Source of the DNA: Trichobilharzia szidati | Taxonomy: Eukaryota > Platyhelminthes > Trematoda > Strigeidida > Schistosomatidae | DNA: 64,000 bases | Direction: 5' to 3' | NCBI GenBank assembly: GCA_944472155.2 | Contig: OX235272.1 | Span: forward strand, 91,394,020-91,458,019 | Part shown: positions 1 to 10,169 of the stretch, piece after piece | Numbering within the stretch: position 1 is the first letter of the stretch | Layout: every line of letters starts with the position of its first letter | The notes under the pieces: model-generated | Database searches by the model: none | Told to the model about the DNA's origin: nothing | Seen by the model: only the letters and a program-made list of their open reading frames with translations | Position numbers and translations under genes: made by a program

Positions 1-668
1 TATACAATTAAACTGATTATTTCATCATTTTAAACATGTTAAAAAGTTATTTATTGCATTTACAGTGGTAACAATGTCTACATCTTTAGAATTCTTTTGT
101 TCTTTTTCAGATAATATCTACTTTCGAGAATTTCATGGATTTTGGGGATAAAGAAAAAGATATCTGCAGTGTTGTTGATTTCGTATTACATGTTTATTCA
201 TTAATAAATGTATTCCTCTTTACTCGTTTGTATATTCTACTTGATAAGACTGATTTGTAGCCCTTGCGTAAGTTGTGAGTTACGGAGTATATGACGTGAT
301 CTTAAAAATGCTAGGTAAAATTAGATATTTGGAGAGGCTTATTGATAAAAAGACTACGTCGTGCCGTAATGAAGTGACTGCGTCCACTTGTAAAAGAAAA
401 CATTGAGGTTATAAGCGCTTAGTTATATATCGTCTTAGTAGGAACCTATTAACTGACTTCGGATTCATAGTCAAGCAAGGTTAAAAGTAAATCTACCTGA
501 GATAGTGAGCTTGCGATTTCTACTTATCGTAATAAACCAAGATGGGAATAATGTACCTATACTGTTAGATTTATAACTCAGTGCAACTGTGGTTATCGTA
601 ATAATTAAAAGCAGAATGCCTACTATTGAAATACAATTATACTTCATTAGAATACCTACGGTTCGCAG
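1..668. other. AT-rich stretch, no gene recognised
   Basis: No reading frame here resembles a known protein and I see no repeat shared with the rest of the window. The only candidate signal is the minus-strand exon-like frame that ends at 669. Confidence 0.4.
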
Positions 669-806
669 CTACATGACACGGTACGTTGCTATCTGTTCAT
701 GTAATTGCGTAAACAACAGTTTCCCAGACGCCGCATTTACTCCTAAAAGTTTGCCCTTAATTCCTAACTTAGCACGTGTTACTAACGCCACTGGAACACT
801 ATCGCG
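669..806 (-). CDS. candidate terminal exon, unrecognised
   Basis: On the minus strand a pyrimidine-rich tract ending in TTGTAG lies directly before position 806, followed by 45 open codons to a TAG at 669-671. The peptide starts RDSVPVALVTRAKLGIKG and has an ordinary residue mix, unlike the low-complexity frames around it. I do not recognise it and no neighbouring exon is assigned. It may be the last exon of a minus-strand gene, or chance. Confidence 0.2.
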   Translation of the reverse strand, partial: RDSVPVALVTRAKLGIKGKLLGVNAASGKLLFTQLHEQIATYRVM

Positions 807-1587
807 CTACAACAGAAGGAACACAGATTCATTAAAAAAAGTGTTTATTAAACAAAAATTAGATTTGAGATGTACAGATAATTCAGATGAGTAGTCCTCC
901 GTCACTGTCAGTAGGTTGCATCTGCGTACCAGCACATATATGTTTCTCTATAAGCCTGAAAAGGTTTAAGAAAACCATTATTAACTTAGGTGGTACATGT
1001 ATGATCTGAATAAAAATGTTTCTTCATAAGCATTTACAAGGAATCACTTCACAAACAAAATAAATTAGTAGCTAAATAGTTTTCACTAAACTCAAGGGAC
1101 TTCGCAATTTATCGCCGGTCGATATCTAGTAGGTCCCTCGAAGCATCATGAAACGAAAAATTATTTAACGACAAGTTATGCAATAGTTTCCGAAGCTTGA
1201 ACAAAGATTTTAACGAAAGTGACAACAGCTTTATGACAAATAATACGAGTTTTGACAGCATTAATAATAATAACGTTCATGTTCATAGTGACTATAAAAA
1301 CAATAATAGGTATTATTATTGCAACGAATTCATCATTAACTTAGATAGACAACTACTTATTATACAATCATATCAATTTAATGTATCACTTAATCTTATG
1401 AAGCAGGTGTTTACTTACAATCACAGTATTCTCGCAATACTGATGTGGTCAACTAGCTTATTCCAAATGAACTCAAGATTAATCCTGAAAGGGAATGCAG
1501 TTTCTTTCAACTAAAAAGATGTAGCCTACATGTATTACACTTCTTACTGAGACATTTGATACCTGCTTTCCGATCTTCGTGACAGGG

Positions 1588-1623
1588 AAACAGTATATGT
1601 AGGTTTACCTACATATACTGTTT
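1588..1623. repeat. perfect 17-bp inverted repeat, 2-nt loop
   Basis: The arm AAACAGTATATGTAGGT (1588-1604) is followed by TT and then by its exact reverse complement (1607-1623). It would form a hairpin or cruciform. There is no U-run after it, and no coding frame is attached. Confidence 0.85.
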
Positions 1624-1876
1624 TGATCTTGATATGGGACGAATTCAGCAAATAAATCCTCTGGCTTATCAAATCTATCATGAGCTGTAATAGTATGTGC
1701 TGTCAATTATGCACCCGACTTGATAAAACACTCCTGGCAATTGCGAACTTAACCAAGCAGTTAAATGATGTTTGAAATTACCGCAGCTCGAATGACAAAC
1801 TGGCCAATCACAAGCGAGCAAATCACCTGTCTATCTCACCCGCGGGGACTCAAAATTACGGCCGCCGACAGGCTGC

Positions 1877-1910
1877 CCCGTACGAGGGCAATGGATAGGG
1901 GCACACACGA
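1877..1910 (+). repeat. 34-bp motif shared with 3.8 kb (inverted)
   Basis: The reverse complement of 1877-1910 matches 3817-3849 almost base for base, around the core CTATCCATTGCCC. The surrounding DNA is not obviously shared, so this is a short remnant of an unidentified dispersed repeat. Confidence 0.5.
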
Positions 1911-3119
1911 GGTGTCATTATGTGTTATCGCGATGTTGTGTTCGGGTTGTTCTACGTTGTTTTCAGGTGTTTTTTCAACTGAGATGTATTAGAAATACCA
2001 TATTTTAACGAAAAAACTTAGAAAAATGGTGGAAAGTAGACGTTTTTCAGCAGTTTGAGTGAACACGTATTTTTCATCAAATTTCGTTGTTTCTTTGCAT
2101 GTGGAATGTTAAAATTCTGTGTAAATTGTTGATTACGTTGAGAAAAAAGAAATAAATTAAGTAAATGAAGTATATTTTGCGAAATTCTGAAGTGGTGTCA
2201 TGAATCTTTGAGTTCTGAAAACTTGATAACAGTCAAAAGAGTTTACAGCTACAAAGGAGTGTTAGTTGATTTATTCGGAACATAACACAGAAGAAACAAA
2301 GTTTTTACTAATGCCCTTTGCTTTTTAGCAATTTTGTATTGGTAATTATTTCCTATTAGGAGTATCACTGTTGTTGATTTTCAGGTTACAATTGTAATTT
2401 ACTCGATGTTTCACTTAATCATAATAATAATAGTATATTCTCATTTTTGTACATGAAGGACGAGAGTTTGAAACTTTGATGAAGTGCAACTGAAGAATTT
2501 TCGTGTTAACTTTTGGACCGTTGTAATATCATAAAGTCGTTTATTAAAATAAATATTTCTTAAAAGTTCTGACGGTATTCTTGTGCTACTACTTGGTTTT
2601 GCTTGTCGAAGAAATAGTGATATAGTTATTTTTGGAATGCTTAATGATTTACTTCGAAAGAATGATAATATGCGCAGTACAAGAATACTAGAATAATTAT
2701 CTTAAATAGGATATATCTATAATACGTTACTTTTGATGACCGTAGTCGTCCTGCAAACAATACAAACACATGTTTGACGATCTTTTCTTCTCAGCACTAA
2801 TGAATACTAATACTATGCGCAGCCGGATTAAATGTAACTCAAACATTTCACGCGAGGCTTGATGACGCACAGAGGAAATAATAATGGCTTCCGATTATGA
2901 CGCATTTCACATAAGTATTACTACGTTGTCAATCAATTTCGTTAACTATGCAATGTCCTCGAAATGATAAATAAGAGAGCAGTAGTCGACATAAATGCAT
3001 ATATTTACAAAAGAACAACGGTAAAGCAGTACATTTTCACATTAAAAGGGGTTTATAACATTTCAGTGAAAAAATTACAGTTGTAGATTTTTCATGGCTA
3101 CATCATAGTCAAATTAAAG

Positions 3120-3284
3120 TCAACTAATCGTTTTATTAACAATATGTGGATCAGTTTCCCTCACATAATAGTGACACGACCCATCTTTACAGCTTCCAGC
3201 GCCACCCGATCCTTCAGAAGAAACTGTTTGTAATCTTTCCATGCAATGATCGAGATTGTATTCCTTCAACCACCTCCGGCCGCA
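3120..3284 (-). CDS. candidate C-terminal exon of a Cys-rich protein
   Basis: This frame reads CGRRWLKEYNLDHCMERL, then a Ser/Gly-rich linker, then SCKDGSCHYYVRETDP, and ends in TGA at 3120-3122. It has a varied, cysteine-rich composition unlike the neighbouring noise frames. The acceptor TTTCTCAG lies just upstream. A GTAAG donor at 3330-3331 would define a very small 47-bp intron (3285-3331), and the frame stays open across it. Tiny introns of this size are known in schistosome genes. The family is not recognised. It could belong with the other minus-strand Cys-rich exon near 10 kb, but that link is inference. Confidence 0.4.
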   Translation of the reverse strand, partial: CGRRWLKEYNLDHCMERLQTVSSEGSGGAGSCKDGSCHYYVRETDPHIVNKTIS

Positions 3285-3331
3285 CTGAGAAATATCTAGG
3301 GTTGTATACATATCAAGTGAATTAATCTTAC

Positions 3332-3412
3332 CTTAGGAGAACAGTTCCTCATCTTAGCCACAATGAATATGTGAACAAGGGAGGGAACAATAGTATAATT
3401 GGTAAGATTGGT
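3332..3412 (-). CDS. candidate penultimate exon of the same Cys-rich protein
   Basis: The frame directly upstream of the 47-bp intron is open from a TAG near 3413 down to the GTAAG donor. It includes an ATG at 3350-3352 giving MRNCSPK, which joins in phase 0 to CGRRWLKEYN. Upstream of this Met the frame reads NLTNYTIVPSLVHIFIVAK, which is hydrophobic enough to be part of a signal or membrane segment. The true 5' boundary (start codon or acceptor) cannot be fixed. Confidence 0.3.
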
Positions 3413-3816
3413 ACATATATTCTATGACACGTTTGAAGAATTATAGAACTTCCGATTTATCTTTCACAGTTTGCCTTTTGCAAAATGTATATATTACACA
3501 ACTGCCTCTCCTATCCGTCCGTTACAACCAGCTGAAAAAAGACTAAATCTTCAAATTTCATACCTCTTTGATTATGTTACAGAATAACATTCTTCTTGTT
3601 AACGGATCCAATGCATTACACATCTGTAAAATTTTACATATGTTAACTTGTCCCATTAGGCTGAAAAATGTGATGTTTATGCGATTTTTATTATTATCAT
3701 TTCAAAGCCCGCCTCAGTAACGTCTGCTACGTATTAGCCGCAGCGTTTACTCAAAGGCGAATCCACCAATCACAATATACACAGGTGACCTTGAAGTGCT
3801 CAGCCTCTCCATAAGG

Positions 3817-3849
3817 TCGTGTGTGCCTCTATCCATTGCCCCGTACGAG
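3817..3849 (-). repeat. inverted copy of the 1.88 kb motif
   Basis: Second copy of the short dispersed motif described at 1877-1910, on the opposite strand. Confidence 0.5.
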
Positions 3850-4332
3850 TAAGTTGATAAACACGTAGAAAGCTATATAGGAGCCATTTTAGATCATTGA
3901 CAGTGCTTGTATAAGTTGCTGTACAGCGTCTTGTTATGGTGACAGTGGGTTTCATCAGGGATGCTGAGCCACTACTAGCCAAAACTTGAGGGGTGATATA
4001 TGAGTAAGTGACTTCAATTGTTTCTCAGCTTCAGTCGGAATGTAGATCAATACAACTTCTGCTACAAGGCAAATACAACAGAAGAGGCGAGGAGAAAAGT
4101 ACCAGAGGGAAACAAAAAGTATGTGGAGTGGGACATATATTTATATTCGTTGTACATTGTAATTTGGTGAACAAATATTTATTCCCAATAAGTCTTTTTA
4201 CGCATCAATGCTAATAGTTGATTTATACTTTTTAGAATAGTAAAGGTATTTAAGCGCGTTTAGGTACTGTAGTAGACTAATAGTTGATTCTTTCTACAAA
4301 TAAATAGTTTATTTATATAATCAGTAAAGTGC

Positions 4333-4648
4333 CCAGCTAGCATTATTTTCGGGCGCACTGCAGACTTTTTGGGGCAGAATCTTCGGACGCATTGCAGATT
4401 TTGAGAAATTGAACCCAGGCCTGCCTCAAAAAGTCTGCAGTGCGCCCTAAGTCTGTTCCAAAAAGTTAGCTGTCATTGGTTGAGGAAGTACATATGGGTT
4501 ACTCCCATTGGTTGATTTCTAGCCAATCACCGCTCATACAAATGCCCCAAAAAGTCTGCAATGCGCAGGAAGTCTCCCCCAAAATCTGCAATGTGCCCGA
4601 AGTCTGCCCCGAAAAGTCGGCAGTGCGCCCGAAGAAAATGTTAGCTGG
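4333..4648. mobile_element. fold-back MITE-like element with internal tandem units
   Basis: The left end (CCAGCTAGCATTATTTTCGG followed by GCGCACTGCAGACTTTTTGG) and the right end (reverse complement CCAGCTAACATTTTCTTCGG, then GCGCACTGCCGACTTTTCGG) form imperfect terminal inverted repeats of about 45 bp. Inside, a unit of roughly 32 bp containing AAAGTCTGCARTGCGC recurs: about two units in one orientation on the left, and about four in the other orientation on the right, around a core with two copies of CATTGGTTGA. There is no transposase frame; open frames across it only translate the repeats. It interrupts the 3' end of a minus-strand CR1-like element. No target-site duplication is evident. 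Confidence 0.7.
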
Positions 4649-5545
4649 TTGAAATAGTCCGTACAGAGATCGTTTGAAACTTATAACCGTATTGCAATAC
4701 CTGACTTTTAAGGGCAGGTTGTTCCGTATTTTAGAATACATGACTGTGAAGAAGTTTTCGCGGAGTGTTGACTTAAAGGCTTTTATTGTCACTGTGCAAG
4801 TTTGGTTACGCAGATCTTAAGAGCCTTCTTGTGCGAATTGTATGTCCTTAATGTCTGAGAATGATATTTTGTGTAGGACCTTATAGAAGAATACTAGGTT
4901 TATAATTAGTCGTCTTGTCCAGAGTGGTTCAAGTTGTAGAATCATGCACCGTGAGATGTAGTCTTTCTTACATTCGTAGCCAAGTAGTTTTGAGGTAAAA
5001 TATCGTTGGATACTTTCTATCCTTAGCTTTTCACGTATGTGAGTGCTGCTAATAATAAATGGACAGTATTCTAGTAGTGGCCTCACACAGGTTTTGTGCA
5101 GAATGAGCTTTGCTTCATTGTCGTGAAAGTTCCTGAGTATGCATCCTAAGAGCATCCTCGACTTTTGTGTCTGTGATGCCACTTGCTCAGAAAATGTCAG
5201 GTTACTCGAGTACCTCAGACCTAGGTCAACGACACTTTGGAGTCTGGTTAGATCAGCCGATTGAAGCGTTAATTCCATGTCGATTGAGGGTGCGCCGAAG
5301 TAGATCCAACCACGTTTGTTCAGATTAAATTGTAGATTCCACAATGACGGCCAAGCAGTCACTTTATCTAATTCTTTCTGCACAACATTCCTTAAGCTCC
5401 CTAGGTCACCACATTGGAATGTATAAGCTACTTTTAGGTCATCCGCAAAGATGAATGGTTTCCCATGAGAGAAGCAAGCGCATATGTCGCTAATGTATAG
5501 GGTAAATAGAAGGGGTCCAATGACGCTTTACTGAGGAGACATTAA
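4649..5545 (-). mobile_element. CR1-like non-LTR retrotransposon, 3' fragment (RT C-terminus)
   Basis: Read on the minus strand, this encodes the end of a reverse transcriptase: a GPLLFTLYISDIC block, then GKPFIFADDLKVAY (polymerase Asp pair FADD), then the C-terminal region with LRYSSNLTFSEQVASQTQKS and VRPLLEYCPFI. A stop (TAA at 4817-4819) and at least one frame change (near 4.8 kb) break it. It is about 75% identical by eye to the plus-strand copy ending near 8.2 kb. It is 5'-truncated near 5.54 kb and its 3' end is interrupted by the MITE at 4333-4648. Confidence 0.85.
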
Positions 5546-5744
5546 CTAGGATTCTGAAAAAGCAGTAAGTCAGTATACTGAACTACATATATGTGAATTT
5601 CATGAATCTGTAGATTGCATTCCACTCACTTAATCCTGAAACCAAACATTGAGGGAACTGATATTTCCAAGAAGGATATAACTCAAGGCACATTTCTACG
5701 ACCGTCATCCTTATTTAAGTTCACTTTAATCGTACATGTATTAA

Positions 5745-5842
5745 CAGAACTGTCTGTCACTCACTTTAGGGACTTACCAGGGAACAGTCTCGTCAACTTA
5801 GTGTATGCTGATGATATTGTCCACGTAGGCTGTGAGAAGTGA
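5745..5842 (+). mobile_element. RTE reverse-transcriptase scrap (YADD block)
   Basis: The frame here reads THFRDLPGNSLVNLVYADDIV. It matches the block LLPGNNLVDLEYADDIV of the RTE element at 36-37 kb, so it is a small piece around the polymerase Asp pair. It breaks off at 5842, where sequence from a different clade (CR1-like endonuclease) begins. Confidence 0.75.
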
Positions 5843-8230
5843 CCATTGAACCTGGAAGATATGGAAGATACTTGGCTGGAAACAGACTGTCACAACCCCT
5901 ACAAGAGGTAATAACGTACTAGACTTAATCTTCTGCCAAAATATAAGTCCCCTTTCTACCCTAGTAGGTTCTGAGTTTCCAGGGAGTGACCACAAAACAG
6001 TGCTGTGTGCACTGCCACTTCCGTCAAGTAGCAATGCAGCCCATACCCCTACTTCACAACAAATAACTTACAGGAACTACAGTAAAGCAGACTGGACCCT
6101 AGTAAAATCATTGCTAAGATCCTCAGAATGGAGGGAGTACTTCTATACTGATAGCCTCTCGAAAGCTCTAGACATCTTTTACTGTAGCTCCAACACATGC
6201 TTAGATGCTGTCATCCCATTTCAAACACTAAAGTTTTCCCCACATAGAAAGTCATTCATAAAGCCAAAGGATCGTAGGAAACTGAAGAGACTGTCAACAA
6301 GTTACTTCAGGCGACACGACTTTAGTACACTAGGGTCAATTCTTAGTACTTTTAGCTCCATCTCGCAAGCTCATAACTTGCGCATGAAAAATGAAGAATG
6401 CACCGCACTAGCCAGCACCACCAGAGTAGGTGCTCTCACAGAAATCCTAAAGAAACGAATGAATCGCCAAAGCCATAAAATTTCTCTCCTTATAAACAAG
6501 GGCAAACTATACAGCAACCATGCAGACATGTGTGAACTGTTTAACGAGACGTTTGCAGCCAACTACCTTAAACCCACAGGTCCACTTCTCGATTTACAAT
6601 CTACAATAGAACTCCCTTCATCTTCAACGCTGAAACAAATCACTACAGTTCATTTCACTTATTCTAATATTAACCAAGCCATTATTACTCCTAAAAGCCC
6701 TAGTAGCGCTGGTTTTGACGGTATACCATCGTAGCTTTATAAACACGGTGGTTCTGGCATTTCCTTTTTATTACTTAAGATTTTTACAATGTCCCTAGAA
6801 AGACAAACCTATCCAGATAAACGGAAAACCACATTTATAGTACCCAAACACAAATCCGGGTCAAAAACTGAAGTCAACAACTATAGGCCAATCAATATTA
6901 CACCTATAGTATCTAGAATCATTGAAAGAATGGTTAAAGATGATATTCTCAAACATATGCTCAGCTGCAATATTCTAAGTCCCAACCAACATGGATTCCT
7001 AAAATCCAGATCATGCATGACATGTCACCTTGACTTCTTTGACTATATAACTAGCAGCCGAGACAAACAACAACTAGTACTAGTCATCTACTTTGACATC
7101 TCCAAAGCCTTTGACCGCGTTGACCATTTGCTTCTAATAAATAAGCTGAACTCCTTAGGAATACGTAACCCATTATTAGGATGGATTGAATCATTCCTTA
7201 ACAATAGGTCCCAAGTAGTTAGACTGGGGTCTGTAAACTATAAACCTAGTCCAGTCACTTCTTGATTAGTTTGAGGTGGCGTCTTAGGCCCCCTTCTATT
7301 CACTCTATATGTCAACGACATATGCAGCTGTTTCTCACTTGGTAAACCATTCATCTTTGCAGACGATCTCAAAGTAGCTTACACATTCCACTGTGATGAC
7401 TAAGGGTACTTTCAGAAAGCTGTTCAGGAAGAACTAGATAGAGTAACAGCATGGTCCTCCACATGGAACCTAAAATTCAACCTTAAAAATGTGGTTGGAT
7501 ATGCTTCGGTGCACCCTCAATAAATGTCAAACTGGTACTTGAATCTCTTGACTTGCCTAAACTCCAAAGTATTGTTGACCTAGGACTCAGGTACTCTAGT
7601 GACCTGACATTCTCTGAGCAGGTGGCGACACAGACGCGTAAATCGAGGATGCTCTTAGGATGCATACTCAGGAATTTCCACAACTACGAAGCGAAACTAT
7701 TATTATATAAAACTTGTGTCAGACCACTACTTGAATATTGTCCATTTATTCTCAGCAGCACTCGTGTAAGTGACAAGCTTAAGATAGAAAGTGTCCAACG
7801 ATACTTCACGTCTAAACTACTAGGATTTGACTGCGAAAAGGACTACATATCAAGGTGTATAACTCTAGGTATCGACCCACTCTGGATGAGAAGACTGAGC
7901 ATTAACCTAACATTCTTCTTTAAAGTCTTGCATAAAATATCATTCTCAGACAGCAAGGAGATACAGTTCTCACCGGAAGGCTCTTACAACCTTCGTAACC
8001 AAACGTGCAAAGTATCTAGGAAAAGCTGTAAGACAGCACTCCGTGCAAACTTCTTCATAGTCATGTACTCTTAGATCTGGAACAGTTTACCTCTAGAAAT
8101 AAAGACCTGTCACTCTATTATAACCTTCAAACGCCTACTATATAAACTGCTTCATCCCAATGACTATGCCAATCACACCGCACCACTTATTTCTAAAACG
8201 CATCAGCTATTAGAACAATATAACGCCTAG
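5843..8230 (+). mobile_element. CR1-like non-LTR retrotransposon, 5'-truncated and broken
   Basis: Domains in order: the end of an APE endonuclease (LDLIFCQNISPL, then GSDHKTVL near 5.98 kb), a linker, then a reverse transcriptase with SSAGFDGIPS (6.7 kb), NNYRPINITPIVSRIIERMV (6.9 kb), QHGFLKSRSCMTCHLDFFDY, VIYFDISKAFDRVDHLLL (7.1 kb), GVLGPLLFTLYVNDIC (7.28 kb) and FIFADDLKVAY (7.36 kb), and the RT C-terminus to 8.07 kb. Inactivating lesions: TAG at 6732, TGA at 7263, stops near 7.40 and 7.52 kb, a frameshift near 7.5 kb and a TAG at 8072. The 5' part of the endonuclease and any ORF1 are missing. It is the best preserved polymerase of this family in the window (SR1/CR1-type of schistosomes; the clade call is from motifs only). 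Confidence 0.9.
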
Positions 8231-8289
8231 ACTCATTACTATATATTATGACTACTGGTTTTTGATTGTAGTGTCTGTGCTCTTCTATG

Positions 8290-8600
8290 TTAAGTGGTTT
8301 AATATGGTGAGTAATATTGGGTTTAAGCTTAGTGTTAAGTAGAGATGTGACTCCAAGCGCTGTTAATGACACAGATGCATTCACTCTGTGTAATCTCACA
8401 TATCTGAGCAACCCTTATGTTTTTCCCATATCACTGTTCGTTTTCCATCACATTTATGCTCATTAGAGTTCCATTTAATTTCTTTTTTCTCTACCTTTGT
8501 GTGCTACATGGAATGTGATAACCTAAACGGGTGCACTTGTGTGCAAGCTTCTATGCTGAAAGTCAGTCTGTCAGAATGATCTATAGTCCAGGTACAATGA
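8290..8600 (+). mobile_element. RTE 3'-terminal tail, solo fragment
   Basis: This stretch (ACACAGATGCATTCACTCTG, then ATGCTCATTAGA, then GTGCTACATGGAATGTGATA) aligns with the 3' ends of RTE elements at 28.6-28.8 kb, 29.0-29.2 kb (inverted), 35.77-35.97 kb (inverted) and 40.24-40.42 kb (inverted). It lies directly after the CR1-like element and is probably a separate, strongly 5'-truncated insertion. Confidence 0.65.
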
Positions 8601-9899
8601 AATGCTAAAACGCATAAAATTAAGCGAAATGTCAACAAATTGTGATCGTATCTTTTTCATTTGGTTCTCGTCTAACTGAAAAAAGAGTGATCTTACGATA
8701 ATTTATCCTCTTACCCGAGATAACTCTCACACTCTGTCTCATTATATCTCATAAGTTAGTTTATTTTATGCCGTAGCCCAAATACGAAGTCGAAACACAT
8801 CTGATGAAATATGTTTTGTTTATTACCAACTAAATATAATATTTTTCAAGTGTGGAATGTAACAAATCGAACTGCTGGACTTCTGTAATGAGTTCTATGT
8901 TAAAAATCAGTCAGTCAGCTTTGTCACTGCCGCCGCCTAGTGTCACAACTCACTCTTGCGTGAATTGGCTTGAATAATTATTAATGCCATTTCTTAAGTA
9001 CTCTATGCATTTCCCAGTTCCTTAAATTGTCCAGATTAAGTGCAGCACAGAAGAAAACATAAACCAGAAGTCAGTAACACAGACATAAGAAATAGTGTGA
9101 ATAGAAGTGAATGAGATGGGTGATTTTTTATGCCTATCGTACGCTTGACGAAAATACTCATGCATATGAATGAAGCAAAAAGTTGTGTGAGTGACCTGAT
9201 ATAATCATGAGTAATAATTTGTGCTCGAAACGTTATCAGATAATATTACTGTACAACACTGTGTGATTTTTCGAAATAAAGTCTTATCCGTAATGGAGTT
9301 TTAGTCTACCACAGTGCTCAAGTTTTATTATTATATCAAAAATACTTGTCTTATGCATTATGTGTCTCCTAATTGTTTCACTTTTGTCTTCCTCAATACA
9401 AATTGTCAGTAGACATTTTACCAGATGTCGTCACACATAGCGTCTGCAAGCAGTCTTTCAATGCATCTACCTCCCACAAAGTTGTTGGTATGAAGCCTTG
9501 AGATTTTTCACTTCGGGCCGTAGTACAATTAGTACGCTTGTATTACTGATGCAATGACATGCAAGACTTGTACATGACGTTGTGAAGTTTGCCTGTAATA
9601 ACTTTCTATACATAGTAAATACAGTGCTTGTGATAACAATTCGTCATTATCTTTTCATTGCGTTGATAGGTGCGTATATATTAGAAAAAAGCTAACCTTG
9701 TCGTATTAGTTCGTTAAAATACTTTCACTAAGTGCCCAAACCTCTCCTGAATACCAAGTGCTACTCGTGGTTCATGAAATACTTTTACTGCGTTCGTAAA
9801 TAACTATCAAAGTATTATTATATGGAGTAGTGAGAAAGAAGGCGTAAGAAATTTAGATGTTAGTGCGTTGCAGTGTTTTGCAGTTACTGACACAATATA
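8601..9899. other. no gene seen
   Basis: AT-rich DNA without a recognisable frame. Around 8.88-8.93 kb there is a CAGTCAGTCAG run like the end of the RTE tail, which suggests another eroded copy. Nothing else is supported. Confidence 0.35.
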
Positions 9900-10169
9900 T
9901 ATGTACATGTTTAATTTTCAGACAAGAACATTTTAAAGGGTAATATAGGGTTGAGCGCAGTGAGTCATTAGTGCGTTCATCATTGTATACATCTTGTATA
10001 AGTGGAATGCTTCTATTCAATTGTCGGCGAAGCTGCAAAATCTCCCTGCAGTGTTTCTTCAGTCCACTCTCATAGTGAACAATACTAGGTAACGGGGAAT
10101 CCAGCCAAAAGCATCTATGACACGGTCGAATTACTTTTTCAACTAATACTGATATTAAGTGTGATTTAC
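9900..10169 (-). CDS. candidate internal exon, Cys-rich, unrecognised
   Basis: A good acceptor (TTGCCAGTTTACAG) ends at 10170, and about 85 open codons follow on the minus strand: KSHLISVLVEKVIRPCHRCF, then a Pro-rich turn, ESGLKKHCREILQLRRQLNR, and a cysteine cluster KCSCLK. The composition looks like real protein, with no simple repeats. Possible donors (GTACAT, GTAACT) lie at about 9.87-9.91 kb, so the 3' boundary is approximate. I do not recognise the family. It may share a gene with the Cys-rich exons at 3.1-3.4 kb on the same strand; the 6.5-kb gap is plausible for this genome, but the link is inference. Confidence 0.4.

Larger units (their letters stand above)
807..3119. other. gene-poor region with one perfect palindrome
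   Basis: AT-rich DNA. Open frames are short and biased in composition; for example the frame from 1197 to 1514 is rich in Asn because of ATAATA runs. It holds the palindrome at 1588-1623 and a 34-bp motif at 1877-1910 that returns inverted near 3.8 kb. Nothing else is supported. Confidence 0.4.

Noticed and set aside
589..894. 101-codon plus-strand frame as a gene
   Set aside because: Starts with a non-ATG codon, no recognised family, and the opposite strand gives a better exon-like signal (669-806).
1197..1514. Asn-rich plus-strand frame
   Set aside because: Composition follows ATAATA-type low-complexity DNA; no coding support.
4499..4792. 97-codon minus-strand frame as one protein
   Set aside because: It joins the polymerase tail to translated MITE repeats; it is an artefact of the MITE insertion.
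8795..8815. CTGATGA near 8.8 kb as a hammerhead
   Set aside because: Followed by AATATG with no stem II and no GAAA; chance match.
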